From Chloroflexota bacterium (GTDB lineage: Bacteria; Chloroflexota; Anaerolineae; VGOG01), in NCBI GenBank assembly GCA_030615705.1, contig JAUWYT010000125.1:1-5749 (forward strand): a DNA stretch of 5,749 nucleotides. The letters run 5' to 3'. Positions 1 through 5,427 of this stretch are shown piece by piece (the stretch's first letter is position 1; every line of letters begins with the position of its first letter). The notes under the pieces are model-generated. The model did not search any database, was not told the DNA's origin, and saw nothing but the letters and a program-made list of their open reading frames with translations. A program made the position numbers and the translations under genes.

Positions 1-240
1 GGACAAGAACTGCGTAAGGAGGCGTGCCCAGTGAAAAAACGTTTATTTAACAGGGCTGGCAAGAGACCGTGAAGCCCAAATGAGGATCAAAGCGGCTCAA
101 AGTAAACGCAGCAAGGGTCAGGGGAAAGCAAAAGCACCATATCCGGGGAGGTCTGTCCTTCCTGCGGGGAGTGCAGAAGTCAGCAGAGGCTATAGTAGTC
201 GGTGGAGTAACGACCACCCAGCGTGGTCAGGCCGTCCCCC
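1..240 (+). mobile_element. Possible group II intron remnant (reverse-transcriptase leader region), truncated
   Basis: This stretch has no good protein gene on either strand. On the plus strand, about 165-200 contains the string GTGCAGAAGTCAGCAGAGG followed by CTATAGTAG. I recognise this as typical of the segment just upstream of, or at the start of, bacterial group II intron reverse-transcriptase ORFs. It translates to a peptide with AEVSRGYSS, a motif often seen in such leaders. An open frame starts at ATG 80 with a lysine-rich, low-complexity N-terminus and runs past the motif into unrelated sequence, ending at 307. No reverse transcriptase, maturase or domain V follows; instead the 3' end of the membrane-protein gene begins at about 270. 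If the recognition is right, this is a 5' fragment truncated on its right side, with its other end outside the window. The right boundary is approximate. The call rests on remembered motif similarity, not alignment. Confidence 0.42.
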
Positions 241-269
241 GATCCCGATTGTGGAGATGTGGGGGTTGG

Positions 270-1190
270 TCACCGAGAGGCAACCCTCGATTTCACGGCC
301 ACGATAGCCGCTGGGCTGAAGACGTAGGCCAAAGCCGTGGCGATCACAACCGCCAACCACCCCAGGGCCGGCTCGAACCACTCGGCCCTCGTGGCCAGGA
401 AGACGGTGGTCATGGAAACAAGGGTGGCTATGGCAAGGCTGGTCACCCTCGCGGCCGATGACCTTGCCAGGATGAAGGCCGCGCTCGCCAGGGCGCAAAG
501 GAGGCCGATCCCCACGATGAAAGGCACCCCGCGGGCGAAAGGGGTCTCGTCGAAGAAAAGCCAACTCAGGAGCATCGTCGCCGGGAAGAGCACAAACGAG
601 CCAAGGGTCCAGTCACGCCAGATGCTCCTGGCCAGGGCAGCCAATGGCCCGAATCCCACGCTGCTCAGGGCCAGCAGGCCGAGGAGCAGCAGAGCTGCGG
701 GCCAGACGTAGGGGCCAACCGTGCGCTCGCCCGAAAAATACAGCGTCCAGAGGAGCGCGTAGCCCAGCCAGGGGCACGTCCAGCGAGGAAAGGCCCTTCG
801 CCAGGCGTAGGCGGACACGCCGAGAAAGATCAAGGCCATCGCCGCCAGGGTGTAGAGGCTGCCTATGCGCACGCCGAAGGCCAACCACAGGATGTGATGG
901 CCTTCGGCCAGCAGCGTGAACAACAGCGTAGCGCCGGCGGCGAGGAGCGCCTCGCCCCATGTCCCGCGCTCGTACACGCGGCGCATCTCGCCGCCAATCT
1001 TCTCCGCACCACCGAAGTGCTCGATCGCCTTGCTCATGCTATCCCCTTTCGGGAGCCCGCGCAGTTGCAAGCATCGGGCTTTGTCTTCGAGATGGCCCCT
1101 CACTTCCCTGACGATCTCCTGCCTCGTCTCGGCGTGCAAATGAGCAAGGGAAGCCTGGAGCTCAAACACGTACTGGTTCAGGCTGGACAT
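270..1190 (-). CDS. HAAS/DUF1700-type N-terminal domain membrane protein (second tandem paralogue)
   Basis: This is a 306-residue integral membrane protein of unknown function. Residues 1 to about 75 form a soluble helical domain with EIVREVRGHLEDKAR at 25-39, then LQLRGL and a SMSKAIEHFGG segment. This pattern matches the HAAS/DUF1700 (permease-prefix) domain commonly encoded beside PadR regulators. The rest is hydrophobic, with about seven or eight membrane helices (roughly 80-96, 98-128, 139-153, 160-180, 196-214, 222-242, 246-266, 273-295). The ATG start at 1190 is supported by AGGGA about 7 nt upstream, overlapping the TAG stop of the preceding gene. The gene lies 10 nt after a paralogue that shares the N-terminal domain, so the pair look like a tandem duplication. 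It is the last gene of the padR operon. Its membrane part shows no transporter or enzyme motif that I recognise. A sensory or envelope-stress role is inference from context only. Confidence 0.85.
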   Translation of the reverse strand: MSSLNQYVFELQASLAHLHAETRQEIVREVRGHLEDKARCLQLRGLPKGDSMSKAIEHFGGAEKIGGEMRRVYERGTWGEALLAAGATLLFTLLAEGHHILWLAFGVRIGSLYTLAAMALIFLGVSAYAWRRAFPRWTCPWLGYALLWTLYFSGERTVGPYVWPAALLLLGLLALSSVGFGPLAALARSIWRDWTLGSFVLFPATMLLSWLFFDETPFARGVPFIVGIGLLCALASAAFILARSSAARVTSLAIATLVSMTTVFLATRAEWFEPALGWLAVVIATALAYVFSPAAIVAVKSRVASR

Positions 1191-1200
1191 AGCTGCTTCC

Positions 1201-2226
1201 CTACGCCACCCGAGGCCGTAGCGTTTGGGCCACGAATCCGACCACCGGGCCGAAAGTCAATAGAGCCGCGCCGACCGCCAGCAGGGTCCAAATCTGCCCG
1301 GTCTGGCCTTGGCTCAGCCGCCATTGCCAGAAGACGCTGTACTCGACGCCCCACATCGTCCCCAGGCAGAGCAGCCCGCCGACGGCCAGCAACGCCGCCC
1401 GTCGTGCCGGCGGCCCGGTAACGAAGCCGTATAGCAGCCCGCCATAGAGCAGACCCAGTGGCCCGGCCAGCAGCGCGATGTCCAAGCGGCTGAAGGGGGC
1501 GGCCGAGGCCCAAGAGACCACCACCAGGCTGAGGATCATGGTCGTGCTCAGGCCGGCCAGCCCACCCAGCAGCGGCCCGCGCCAACCGGCTGCCCCCAGC
1601 GCCGCCCCCATCATCAGCAGCAGGACGATCACGATCAGAACGTCAATCACCGGGGACACGAGGTACGGCGAATCGTCGGCGACAGCAATTAGGGCACACA
1701 GGATGGCCATGACGGCCGCCCCGGCCCAGGTGTATCCCCAGAGCGGCAGCCGTCTCACCACGGAGACTACGCTGCCGGCCACCAGGGTCAGCACGGCCAA
1801 CAGCAGCACGCCGATGCCGACCACCATCCCTCCCGTGTTGATGCCTGGCCCATAGCGGACGCGGGTCGGTCCACCGATCACCAACCGGCTCAGGGGCGCC
1901 CTCAGCAGTAAGGAAACGGTGATGCTCAGGCCGAGGAGCACTGCCGGCAACGCCGCCAGCCAGGCGTCTCGCCTCGTCGCCCCGCCGTGCACCTGCTTCA
2001 ACTCCCGGCCCACCTCGGCCGGATCGCCCAATGCTTCCATTGCCTTTTCCATGCTTGCCTCCTCCGAAAGCCCACGCAGCATCAGCCAGCGGGCGTTGTC
2101 CTCCAGGTGTCCGCCGATCTCGGCTACGATCTCCCGTCGACGGGCCTCCTCGAGCCGGCCCAGCGCGGCTTCCATTGTCATCAGATACGTCGTGAGATAG
2201 TGCGTTTGCATCAGCGGATCTCTCAT
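1201..2226 (-). CDS. HAAS/DUF1700-type N-terminal domain membrane protein (first tandem paralogue)
   Basis: This is a 341-residue membrane protein. Residues about 10-80 are the HAAS-like helical domain: REIVAEIGGHLEDNAR at 31-46, LMLRGL at 48-53, then a SMEKAMEALGDPAEVGREL segment. Residues 88-334 hold about eight hydrophobic helices with short polar loops. The ATG at 2226 was chosen because its ATGA overlaps the padR stop codon, a usual sign of translational coupling. A second ATG at 2211 (residue 6) is also possible, since neither has a strong ribosome binding site. The frame stays open upstream to 2382, but that extension is padR read in another frame. The N-terminal domain aligns closely with the next gene (shared EIV-E--GHLED-AR-L-LRGL), while the membrane parts are much more divergent. 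In family context, HAAS domains are thought to relay signals between membrane proteins and PadR-type regulators. The substrate or signal is unknown. Confidence 0.87.
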   Translation of the reverse strand: MRDPLMQTHYLTTYLMTMEAALGRLEEARRREIVAEIGGHLEDNARWLMLRGLSEEASMEKAMEALGDPAEVGRELKQVHGGATRRDAWLAALPAVLLGLSITVSLLLRAPLSRLVIGGPTRVRYGPGINTGGMVVGIGVLLLAVLTLVAGSVVSVVRRLPLWGYTWAGAAVMAILCALIAVADDSPYLVSPVIDVLIVIVLLLMMGAALGAAGWRGPLLGGLAGLSTTMILSLVVVSWASAAPFSRLDIALLAGPLGLLYGGLLYGFVTGPPARRAALLAVGGLLCLGTMWGVEYSVFWQWRLSQGQTGQIWTLLAVGAALLTFGPVVGFVAQTLRPRVA

Positions 2227-2576
2227 CTGGGTACCGGCTGCGGCTCCCTCCGCCTGCCGATGATCCCCAGCAACTGCTCGATGAAGGTTTGCCACTCCGT
2301 CACCGAGTTGGCCAGCATTTTGCGGCCTTTCTCGGTGATGAAATAGTACTTGCGCCGTCTCGAGCCAGCCACGGTTCGCCACTCGCTCCTGAGCAAGCCG
2401 TCCCGCTCCATCCGGTGCAGGGCAGGGTAGAGCAGGCCCTCCTTCATCTCGAAGTAGCCCTCGCTGCGCCGCTTTAGCTCCTGCGTGATCTGATAGCCGT
2501 ACATGGGCTCTTCGCTCAACAAAGACAGGATCAGAGTGTTAGTGCTTCCTTTTCGAATCTGATCGTAAAGAGCCAT
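2223..2576 (-). CDS. PadR-family transcriptional regulator
   Basis: A 117-residue winged helix-turn-helix protein of PadR type, at the usual length for the short subfamily that lacks a large C-terminal domain. The family pattern is clear. Residues 1-20 form the first helix (IRKGSTNTLILSLL), followed by MYGYQITQEL, the recognition region with EGLLYPALHRMERDGLL, and the wing with RRRKYYFITEKGR. The C-terminal helix (about 88-108, WQTFIEQLLGII) probably makes the dimer. The start is firm: ATG at 2576 with GGAGGG 9 nt upstream and a strong promoter beyond. The stop overlaps the start of the following HAAS membrane gene by 4 nt. PadR proteins usually repress their own operon until a ligand or partner relieves them. 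A palindrome in the promoter is a candidate operator, so autoregulation of padR and both membrane genes is the likely arrangement. The inducer cannot be read from the sequence. Confidence 0.95.
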   Translation of the reverse strand: MALYDQIRKGSTNTLILSLLSEEPMYGYQITQELKRRSEGYFEMKEGLLYPALHRMERDGLLRSEWRTVAGSRRRKYYFITEKGRKMLANSVTEWQTFIEQLLGIIGRRREPQPVPR

Positions 2577-2585
2577 GATTCACGT

Positions 2586-2591
2586 CCCTCC
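2586..2591 (-). promoter_or_regulatory. Ribosome binding site of padR
   Basis: GGAGGG on the minus strand ends 9 nt before the ATG at 2576, near-ideal placement, and fixes the padR start. Confidence 0.85.
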
Positions 2592-2607
2592 AGTTATACG
2601 TAGGGTT

Positions 2608-2619
2608 CTTATGCATAAG
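2608..2619. promoter_or_regulatory. Candidate PadR operator palindrome
   Basis: CTTATGCATAAG is a perfect 12-bp palindrome. It overlaps the downstream end of the -10 box (2618-2623) and the expected transcription start near 2611. A wider, looser symmetry, TATAC (2595-2599) with GTATA (2619-2623), flanks it. A bound dimer here would block polymerase. That PadR is the binder is inferred from position; the site has not been matched to a known PadR box. Confidence 0.55.
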
Positions 2620-2646
2620 TATATCATGGTTGTGCCACTTTGTCAA
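2618..2646 (-). promoter_or_regulatory. Sigma-70-type promoter of the padR operon
   Basis: Reading the minus strand, TTGACA (2646-2641) matches the -35 consensus exactly. After a 17-nt spacer comes TATACT (2623-2618), five of six matches to the -10 consensus. Transcription would start near 2611, about 35 nt before the padR ATG. This is the best promoter in the window. Confidence 0.8.
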
Positions 2647-2679
2647 GGGCTTGAAGCTCGAAATTTTCTTCGCTAAGCG

Positions 2680-2712
2680 AAGGGGATGCCTTCGTTGCGA
2701 TGGCATCCCCTT
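2680..2712 (-). terminator. Hairpin, probable terminator of the ECF transporter operon
   Basis: Perfect 11-bp inverted repeat: AAGGGGATGCC (2680-2690) and GGCATCCCCTT (2702-2712) around an 11-nt loop. It begins 24 nt after the ecfT stop. On the minus strand it lacks a clean U-run: what follows is CGCTTAGCGAAG and then AAAATTT. A second, shorter hairpin (2668-2682, arms CTTCGC/GCGAAG, loop TAA) shares three bases with it, so the two cannot both form fully. Position and strength favour termination or 3'-end protection of the ecf mRNA; the missing U-tract lowers confidence in classical intrinsic termination. Confidence 0.5.
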
Positions 2713-2736
2713 TGTGTAGGATTTAACTCCCTGCTA

Positions 2737-3528
2737 TCAGGGGACCCCAAGGCTGTGTCGAAATCGGACGATTAGAAAGACAATGAGTGAGACGGCGAAA
2801 AGGGGCAGGCAGATCTTGTCTGCCAGGCCGAGTTTCAACTCCCTTAGATACGTCCTCCTGGTTCCAGACTGGAATCCTCGCGCGGCGAGGGCCATGGATA
2901 AGTTGTCGGCCAGGCGCAGAGCGGTGACGATGACGGCCACCAAAATGGGTAGATACGACTTGATACGCTGGATGAAGCCCCCTTTGCCAATTACCCATCC
3001 GCGTGCTTGCTGGGCCTCGCTCACGGTGGTGTATATCCCGTAGAGGGTCGGCAGGTACCGAAGAGCAATGGCTAAAGTCAATCCCCATTCATAGGGCAAT
3101 CCCAACTTCACCAGGCCCCGTACCAAACGAGCTTGATCGGTGGAGAAGAGCAAAACCAGGAAGGCGAAGGCTAAGGCATCTACCCGCAGGGCTGTGCTTA
3201 GACCCTGCAACAGGCTCTGAGTTGTGATTCTAACCCGCCACACTTGTAAAAGAACCTCGTTCCCCTGGGGGTAAAAAATGGGCCATAGGAAGAGAATGAG
3301 AAAAGTAATAGGCCACATTCTCTGCCAGGCCCAGCGCACGCGACTTGCCGGGACTTTGCCAGACCAAAGTATCCCGTGGATTCCCAGTAGAAAGGCGGCC
3401 GAGACTAAGAGGTGGCTGTAATTCAGCAGCAAGATGCTGCTCAAGACCACAAAAGCGAGCTTAGTCCGCGGGTCTAGCCGATGCAGCCAAGAGGAACGAT
3501 CCACATATAAGTCGAAGGCGAAACTCAT
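2737..3528 (-). CDS. ecfT: ECF transporter transmembrane coupling protein (T component)
   Basis: A 263-residue EcfT protein, the membrane scaffold that couples ATP hydrolysis by the two ATPase domains to movement of the S component. The N-terminus carries the family's HRLDPRTKL at 16-24. Hydrophobic helices lie at about 26-54, 73-88, 113-129, 146-158, 191-207 and 240-255. The two conserved Ala-Arg-Gly coupling motifs are present as EAQQARGW (ARG at 175-177) and ALAARGF (ARG at 216-218) on the cytoplasmic helices that dock into the ATPase grooves. Length is normal for the family. The ATG at 3528 lies 3 nt after the ATPase stop codon, and its ribosome binding site is inside the end of the ATPase gene, so the two are probably translationally coupled. 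It is the last gene of the ecf operon. No truncation or missing motif is seen. Confidence 0.95.
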   Translation of the reverse strand: MSFAFDLYVDRSSWLHRLDPRTKLAFVVLSSILLLNYSHLLVSAAFLLGIHGILWSGKVPASRVRWAWQRMWPITFLILFLWPIFYPQGNEVLLQVWRVRITTQSLLQGLSTALRVDALAFAFLVLLFSTDQARLVRGLVKLGLPYEWGLTLAIALRYLPTLYGIYTTVSEAQQARGWVIGKGGFIQRIKSYLPILVAVIVTALRLADNLSMALAARGFQSGTRRTYLRELKLGLADKICLPLFAVSLIVFLIVRFRHSLGVP

Positions 3529-3531
3529 CTC

Positions 3532-5421
3532 TTATCCCCCCTGGCCAAGCCGCCGCAATGCCGTGTACTCCTGGTAGAACTCTTCTACTGTCAAGCTGTC
3601 ACCCCTCAGGCCATAGGGCCCTTCGGCGGAGTTTATCCTGAGCAAGGTCGAAGGACTCAGGACAAGCCGCATCCGTCGAGCCAGTGCAGTGATGGGAGGC
3701 GGAGCCAGGAAGGCTTGTCGCAGGAGCGCCTCTTGCTGAAACAACTGCCTGGTGGGCCCGTAGGCCAAAGTCCGCCCCTCGTCCAGGACCAGGACTTTGC
3801 GAGCGAACTCGGCCACCAGCTTCATGTCGTGGGTGACCAGGATGATGGTGTGGCCTTGGCTGTTGAGGTTAGTTACTTCTTCCATCAAGGTGCGGGTGCC
3901 GCGCCAATCCAGGCCCACTGTCGGCTCGTCCAACACCAGGGTCTGAGGGCGCATAGCCCAGACCGCCGCCAGGGTTACGTGCCGCCTCAAGCCATATCCG
4001 AGGATGGCTGGAGGGGTATCGGCCTGGTCTCTGAGCCTGAAGAGAGCCAAGGCTTCAGTTGTACGGGCCGCCACCTCCCCTTCTGAGAAACCCAAATTGC
4101 GAGGGCCAAAAGCCAGCTCCTCCCAGACCGTGGGGGCGAAGATCTGATGATCGGGATTCTGGAAGAGATAACCGACTTTCCGTGCCAACTGCCCCACGCT
4201 CTGACCAGTTGTGTGTTGACCCAAGACGAGGACTCGGCCACGGGTGGGACGTAGCAGGCGATTAAAGTGTTTGACCAAGGTGGTCTTGCCGGAACCGTTC
4301 TGGCCGATAATGGCCAGGAAGTCACCGGCTTCAACGCTTAGATTCACTCCCGCCAGGGCCAAGGGTCCATCATCGTAGCGATGCCACAGATCCTCCACCT
4401 TGACGGCTGATGAATGTTCGAAAGATACTGGATATTGGATATTGGGTATTGGGTATTGGATACTTCCACGTGGCCCAGTACAAGTTTCGGATTGCAGCTC
4501 GCCCGCCAATGCGGAACGAGCTTCGTCCTCGGTGATGAAGTGAAAGGATGTCCCCTGCCGGCGGTTGAAGAGGTGGGCCAACTCGCTCATTTGCGGGACG
4601 GCCAGGCCCCAGCCGTGTAACGACTCCACCTGGGAGAAGACCTGGCGGGGCGATCCTTCGAGCACCAGTCGCCCCCGCTCCATGATCACCACTCGGTCGG
4701 CCCAGGCCATCACAGCCTCCGCATCCTGCTCCACCATGACGACAGTGGCTTCTCCTTCTCTTTTCAGCTTCTCAACCACGGACAGCACCTCATGCCGGCC
4801 CAGGGGGTCCAGGCCAGTTACTGGCTCATCCAACACCAGCACCTGGGGACGCATGGCAAGCACCGTGGCAATAGCCAGTCGTTTCTTCTGGCCACCCGAC
4901 AACTGAAGCGGGGACCGTTTGCGCAGTCCTGGCAACCTGACCACCTCCAAAGCCCAGGCAATGCGCTGTTCCATCTCCGATGGCGATAGACCCAGGCTTT
5001 CCAGGCCGAAGGCCACCTCGTCCTCCACGGTCATGTTGAAGAGCTGGCTCTCTGGGTCCTGGAAGACGAGCCCTACTTTGTGGCTCATCTCGCCGGGGCC
5101 ATGATCTCTGGTGTCCATCCCGGCCACGACGACCCTCCCCTCGAAGGTGCCTCCCATGAGGTGGGGCAAGATGCCGTTCAGGGTCAGGCAGAGGGTAGTC
5201 TTTCCCGCTCCGGTAGGGCCCATGAGGGCCAGGAACTCACCCCTTCGCACTCGCAAATTAACCCCCTTGAGCACGGGAAGCGGTTCTCCGCCCGGCGTCA
5301 AGGGGGGATAAGCGTAGTGGAGGTTCTCCACGATTACTATGTCGGCTCGACTGAGCTTGTCCTGAGCCCTTCGACCTTGCTCAGGATAAACTCCGCCGAA
5401 GGGCTCGCCGAAGTCATCCAC
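3532..5421 (-). CDS. ecfA: Fused double ATPase of an ECF transporter (EcfA-EcfA', YkoD-like)
   Basis: A 629-residue protein with two ABC ATPase domains in one chain that powers uptake through EcfT. NBD1: Walker A GPTGAGKTT (68-76), Q-loop Gln121, signature LSGGQ (174-178), Walker B LVLDEP (195-200), but VEQD at 230-233 with Gln232 where the switch His is expected. NBD2: Walker A GQNGSGKTT (373-381), Gln421, Walker B LVLDEP (495-500), His531 in VTHD, but LGYGL (474-478) in place of LSGGQ. Three dispersed repeats are read in frame: at residues about 6-23, in the linker at about 319-332, and at about 586-601, just before the conserved C-terminal TVEEF segment. The start is uncertain. GTG at 5421 has GGAGGG 14 nt upstream, a long spacing; ATT at 5427 would have an 8-nt spacing; GTG at 5331 lies directly before the first beta strand. 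The gene is in the same frame as the upstream S gene, separated by one TAG. Confidence 0.93.
   Translation of the reverse strand: MDDFGEPFGGVYPEQGRRAQDKLSRADIVIVENLHYAYPPLTPGGEPLPVLKGVNLRVRRGEFLALMGPTGAGKTTLCLTLNGILPHLMGGTFEGRVVVAGMDTRDHGPGEMSHKVGLVFQDPESQLFNMTVEDEVAFGLESLGLSPSEMEQRIAWALEVVRLPGLRKRSPLQLSGGQKKRLAIATVLAMRPQVLVLDEPVTGLDPLGRHEVLSVVEKLKREGEATVVMVEQDAEAVMAWADRVVIMERGRLVLEGSPRQVFSQVESLHGWGLAVPQMSELAHLFNRRQGTSFHFITEDEARSALAGELQSETCTGPRGSIQYPIPNIQYPVSFEHSSAVKVEDLWHRYDDGPLALAGVNLSVEAGDFLAIIGQNGSGKTTLVKHFNRLLRPTRGRVLVLGQHTTGQSVGQLARKVGYLFQNPDHQIFAPTVWEELAFGPRNLGFSEGEVAARTTEALALFRLRDQADTPPAILGYGLRRHVTLAAVWAMRPQTLVLDEPTVGLDWRGTRTLMEEVTNLNSQGHTIILVTHDMKLVAEFARKVLVLDEGRTLAYGPTRQLFQQEALLRQAFLAPPPITALARRMRLVLSPSTLLRINSAEGPYGLRGDSLTVEEFYQEYTALRRLGQGG
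3536..3542 (-). promoter_or_regulatory. Ribosome binding site of ecfT
   Basis: AGGGGGG on the minus strand, 7 nt before the ecfT ATG and overlapping the last codons of the ATPase gene. This supports the ATG at 3528 and coupled translation. Confidence 0.75.
3618..3667 (+). repeat. Dispersed 50-bp repeat, copy A (inverted relative to copy B)
   Basis: This matches the reverse complement of 5355-5404 at 49 of 50 positions. It contains an imperfect hairpin, CCTGAG (3637-3642) with CTCAGG (3656-3661). The single difference (A at 3655) unpairs the next base pair, which is intact in copy B. It is translated on the minus strand as part of the ATPase C-terminus (residues about 586-601, LSPSTLLRINSAEGP), between the end of NBD2 and the conserved TVEEF segment. 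The sequence type (TTCGGC...TATCCTGAGC...GTCGAAGG) resembles abundant dispersed repeats I recall from environmental bacterial genomes; family membership is from memory. Confidence 0.88.
4426..4460 (+). repeat. Five-unit heptanucleotide tandem repeat (TATTGGR) in the ATPase linker
   Basis: Five consecutive 7-bp units: TACTGGA, TATTGGA, TATTGGG, TATTGGG, TATTGGA. On the minus strand they are read without a stop as IQYPIPNIQYP, in the linker (residues about 320-331) between the two ATPase domains. Seven-base units shift frame every repeat, so gain or loss of one unit would frameshift the gene; a change of three units would keep the frame. Confidence 0.9.
5355..5404 (-). repeat. Dispersed 50-bp repeat, copy B (inverted relative to copy A)
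   Basis: Inverted partner of 3618-3667, with one mismatch in 50 bp. It forms a hairpin with a 7-bp stem, CCTGAGC (5361-5367) and GCTCAGG (5379-5385), and an 11-nt loop. It lies at the 5' end of the ATPase gene and is read in frame as residues about 6-23 (EPFGGVYPEQGRRAQDKL), upstream of the first ABC beta strand. Because it is inverted relative to copy A, the same DNA gives an entirely different peptide. Confidence 0.88.
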
Positions 5422-5427
5422 CGGAAT

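Noticed and set aside
212..228. Hairpin GACCAC/GTGGTC as a terminator for the padR operon
   Set aside because: The stem is only 6 bp with no U-run on the minus strand, and it may be part of the intron-like sequence.
80..307. Plus-strand 75-residue protein gene at the left end
   Set aside because: It has no ribosome binding site or domain and runs across the apparent junction into the 3' end of the opposite-strand membrane gene. It is better explained as intron leader sequence.
894..1421. Long plus-strand open frame opposite the HAAS genes (also those at 337-711, 1478-1855 and 1987-2346)
   Set aside because: They lie antisense to well-supported genes in GC-rich DNA, cross gene boundaries, and give Pro/Arg/Ser-rich translations without recognisable domains.
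1178..1585. Minus-strand 135-residue open frame overlapping both HAAS genes
   Set aside because: It is an alternate frame of the first HAAS gene, rich in Gly, Ala and Arg, with no motif or ribosome binding site.
2227..2382. N-terminal extension of the first HAAS membrane protein upstream of 2226
   Set aside because: The extension is padR read in another frame. The HAAS similarity begins after the ATGA overlap at 2226.
3715..4086. Plus-strand open frames opposite the ATPase gene (also 4059-4265, 4565-4906, 5111-5311)
   Set aside because: They mirror the coding strand of a gene with complete ABC motifs and have no domain of their own.
4426..4460. CRISPR-like array
   Set aside because: The units are contiguous 7-mers with no spacers, so this is a simple tandem repeat.
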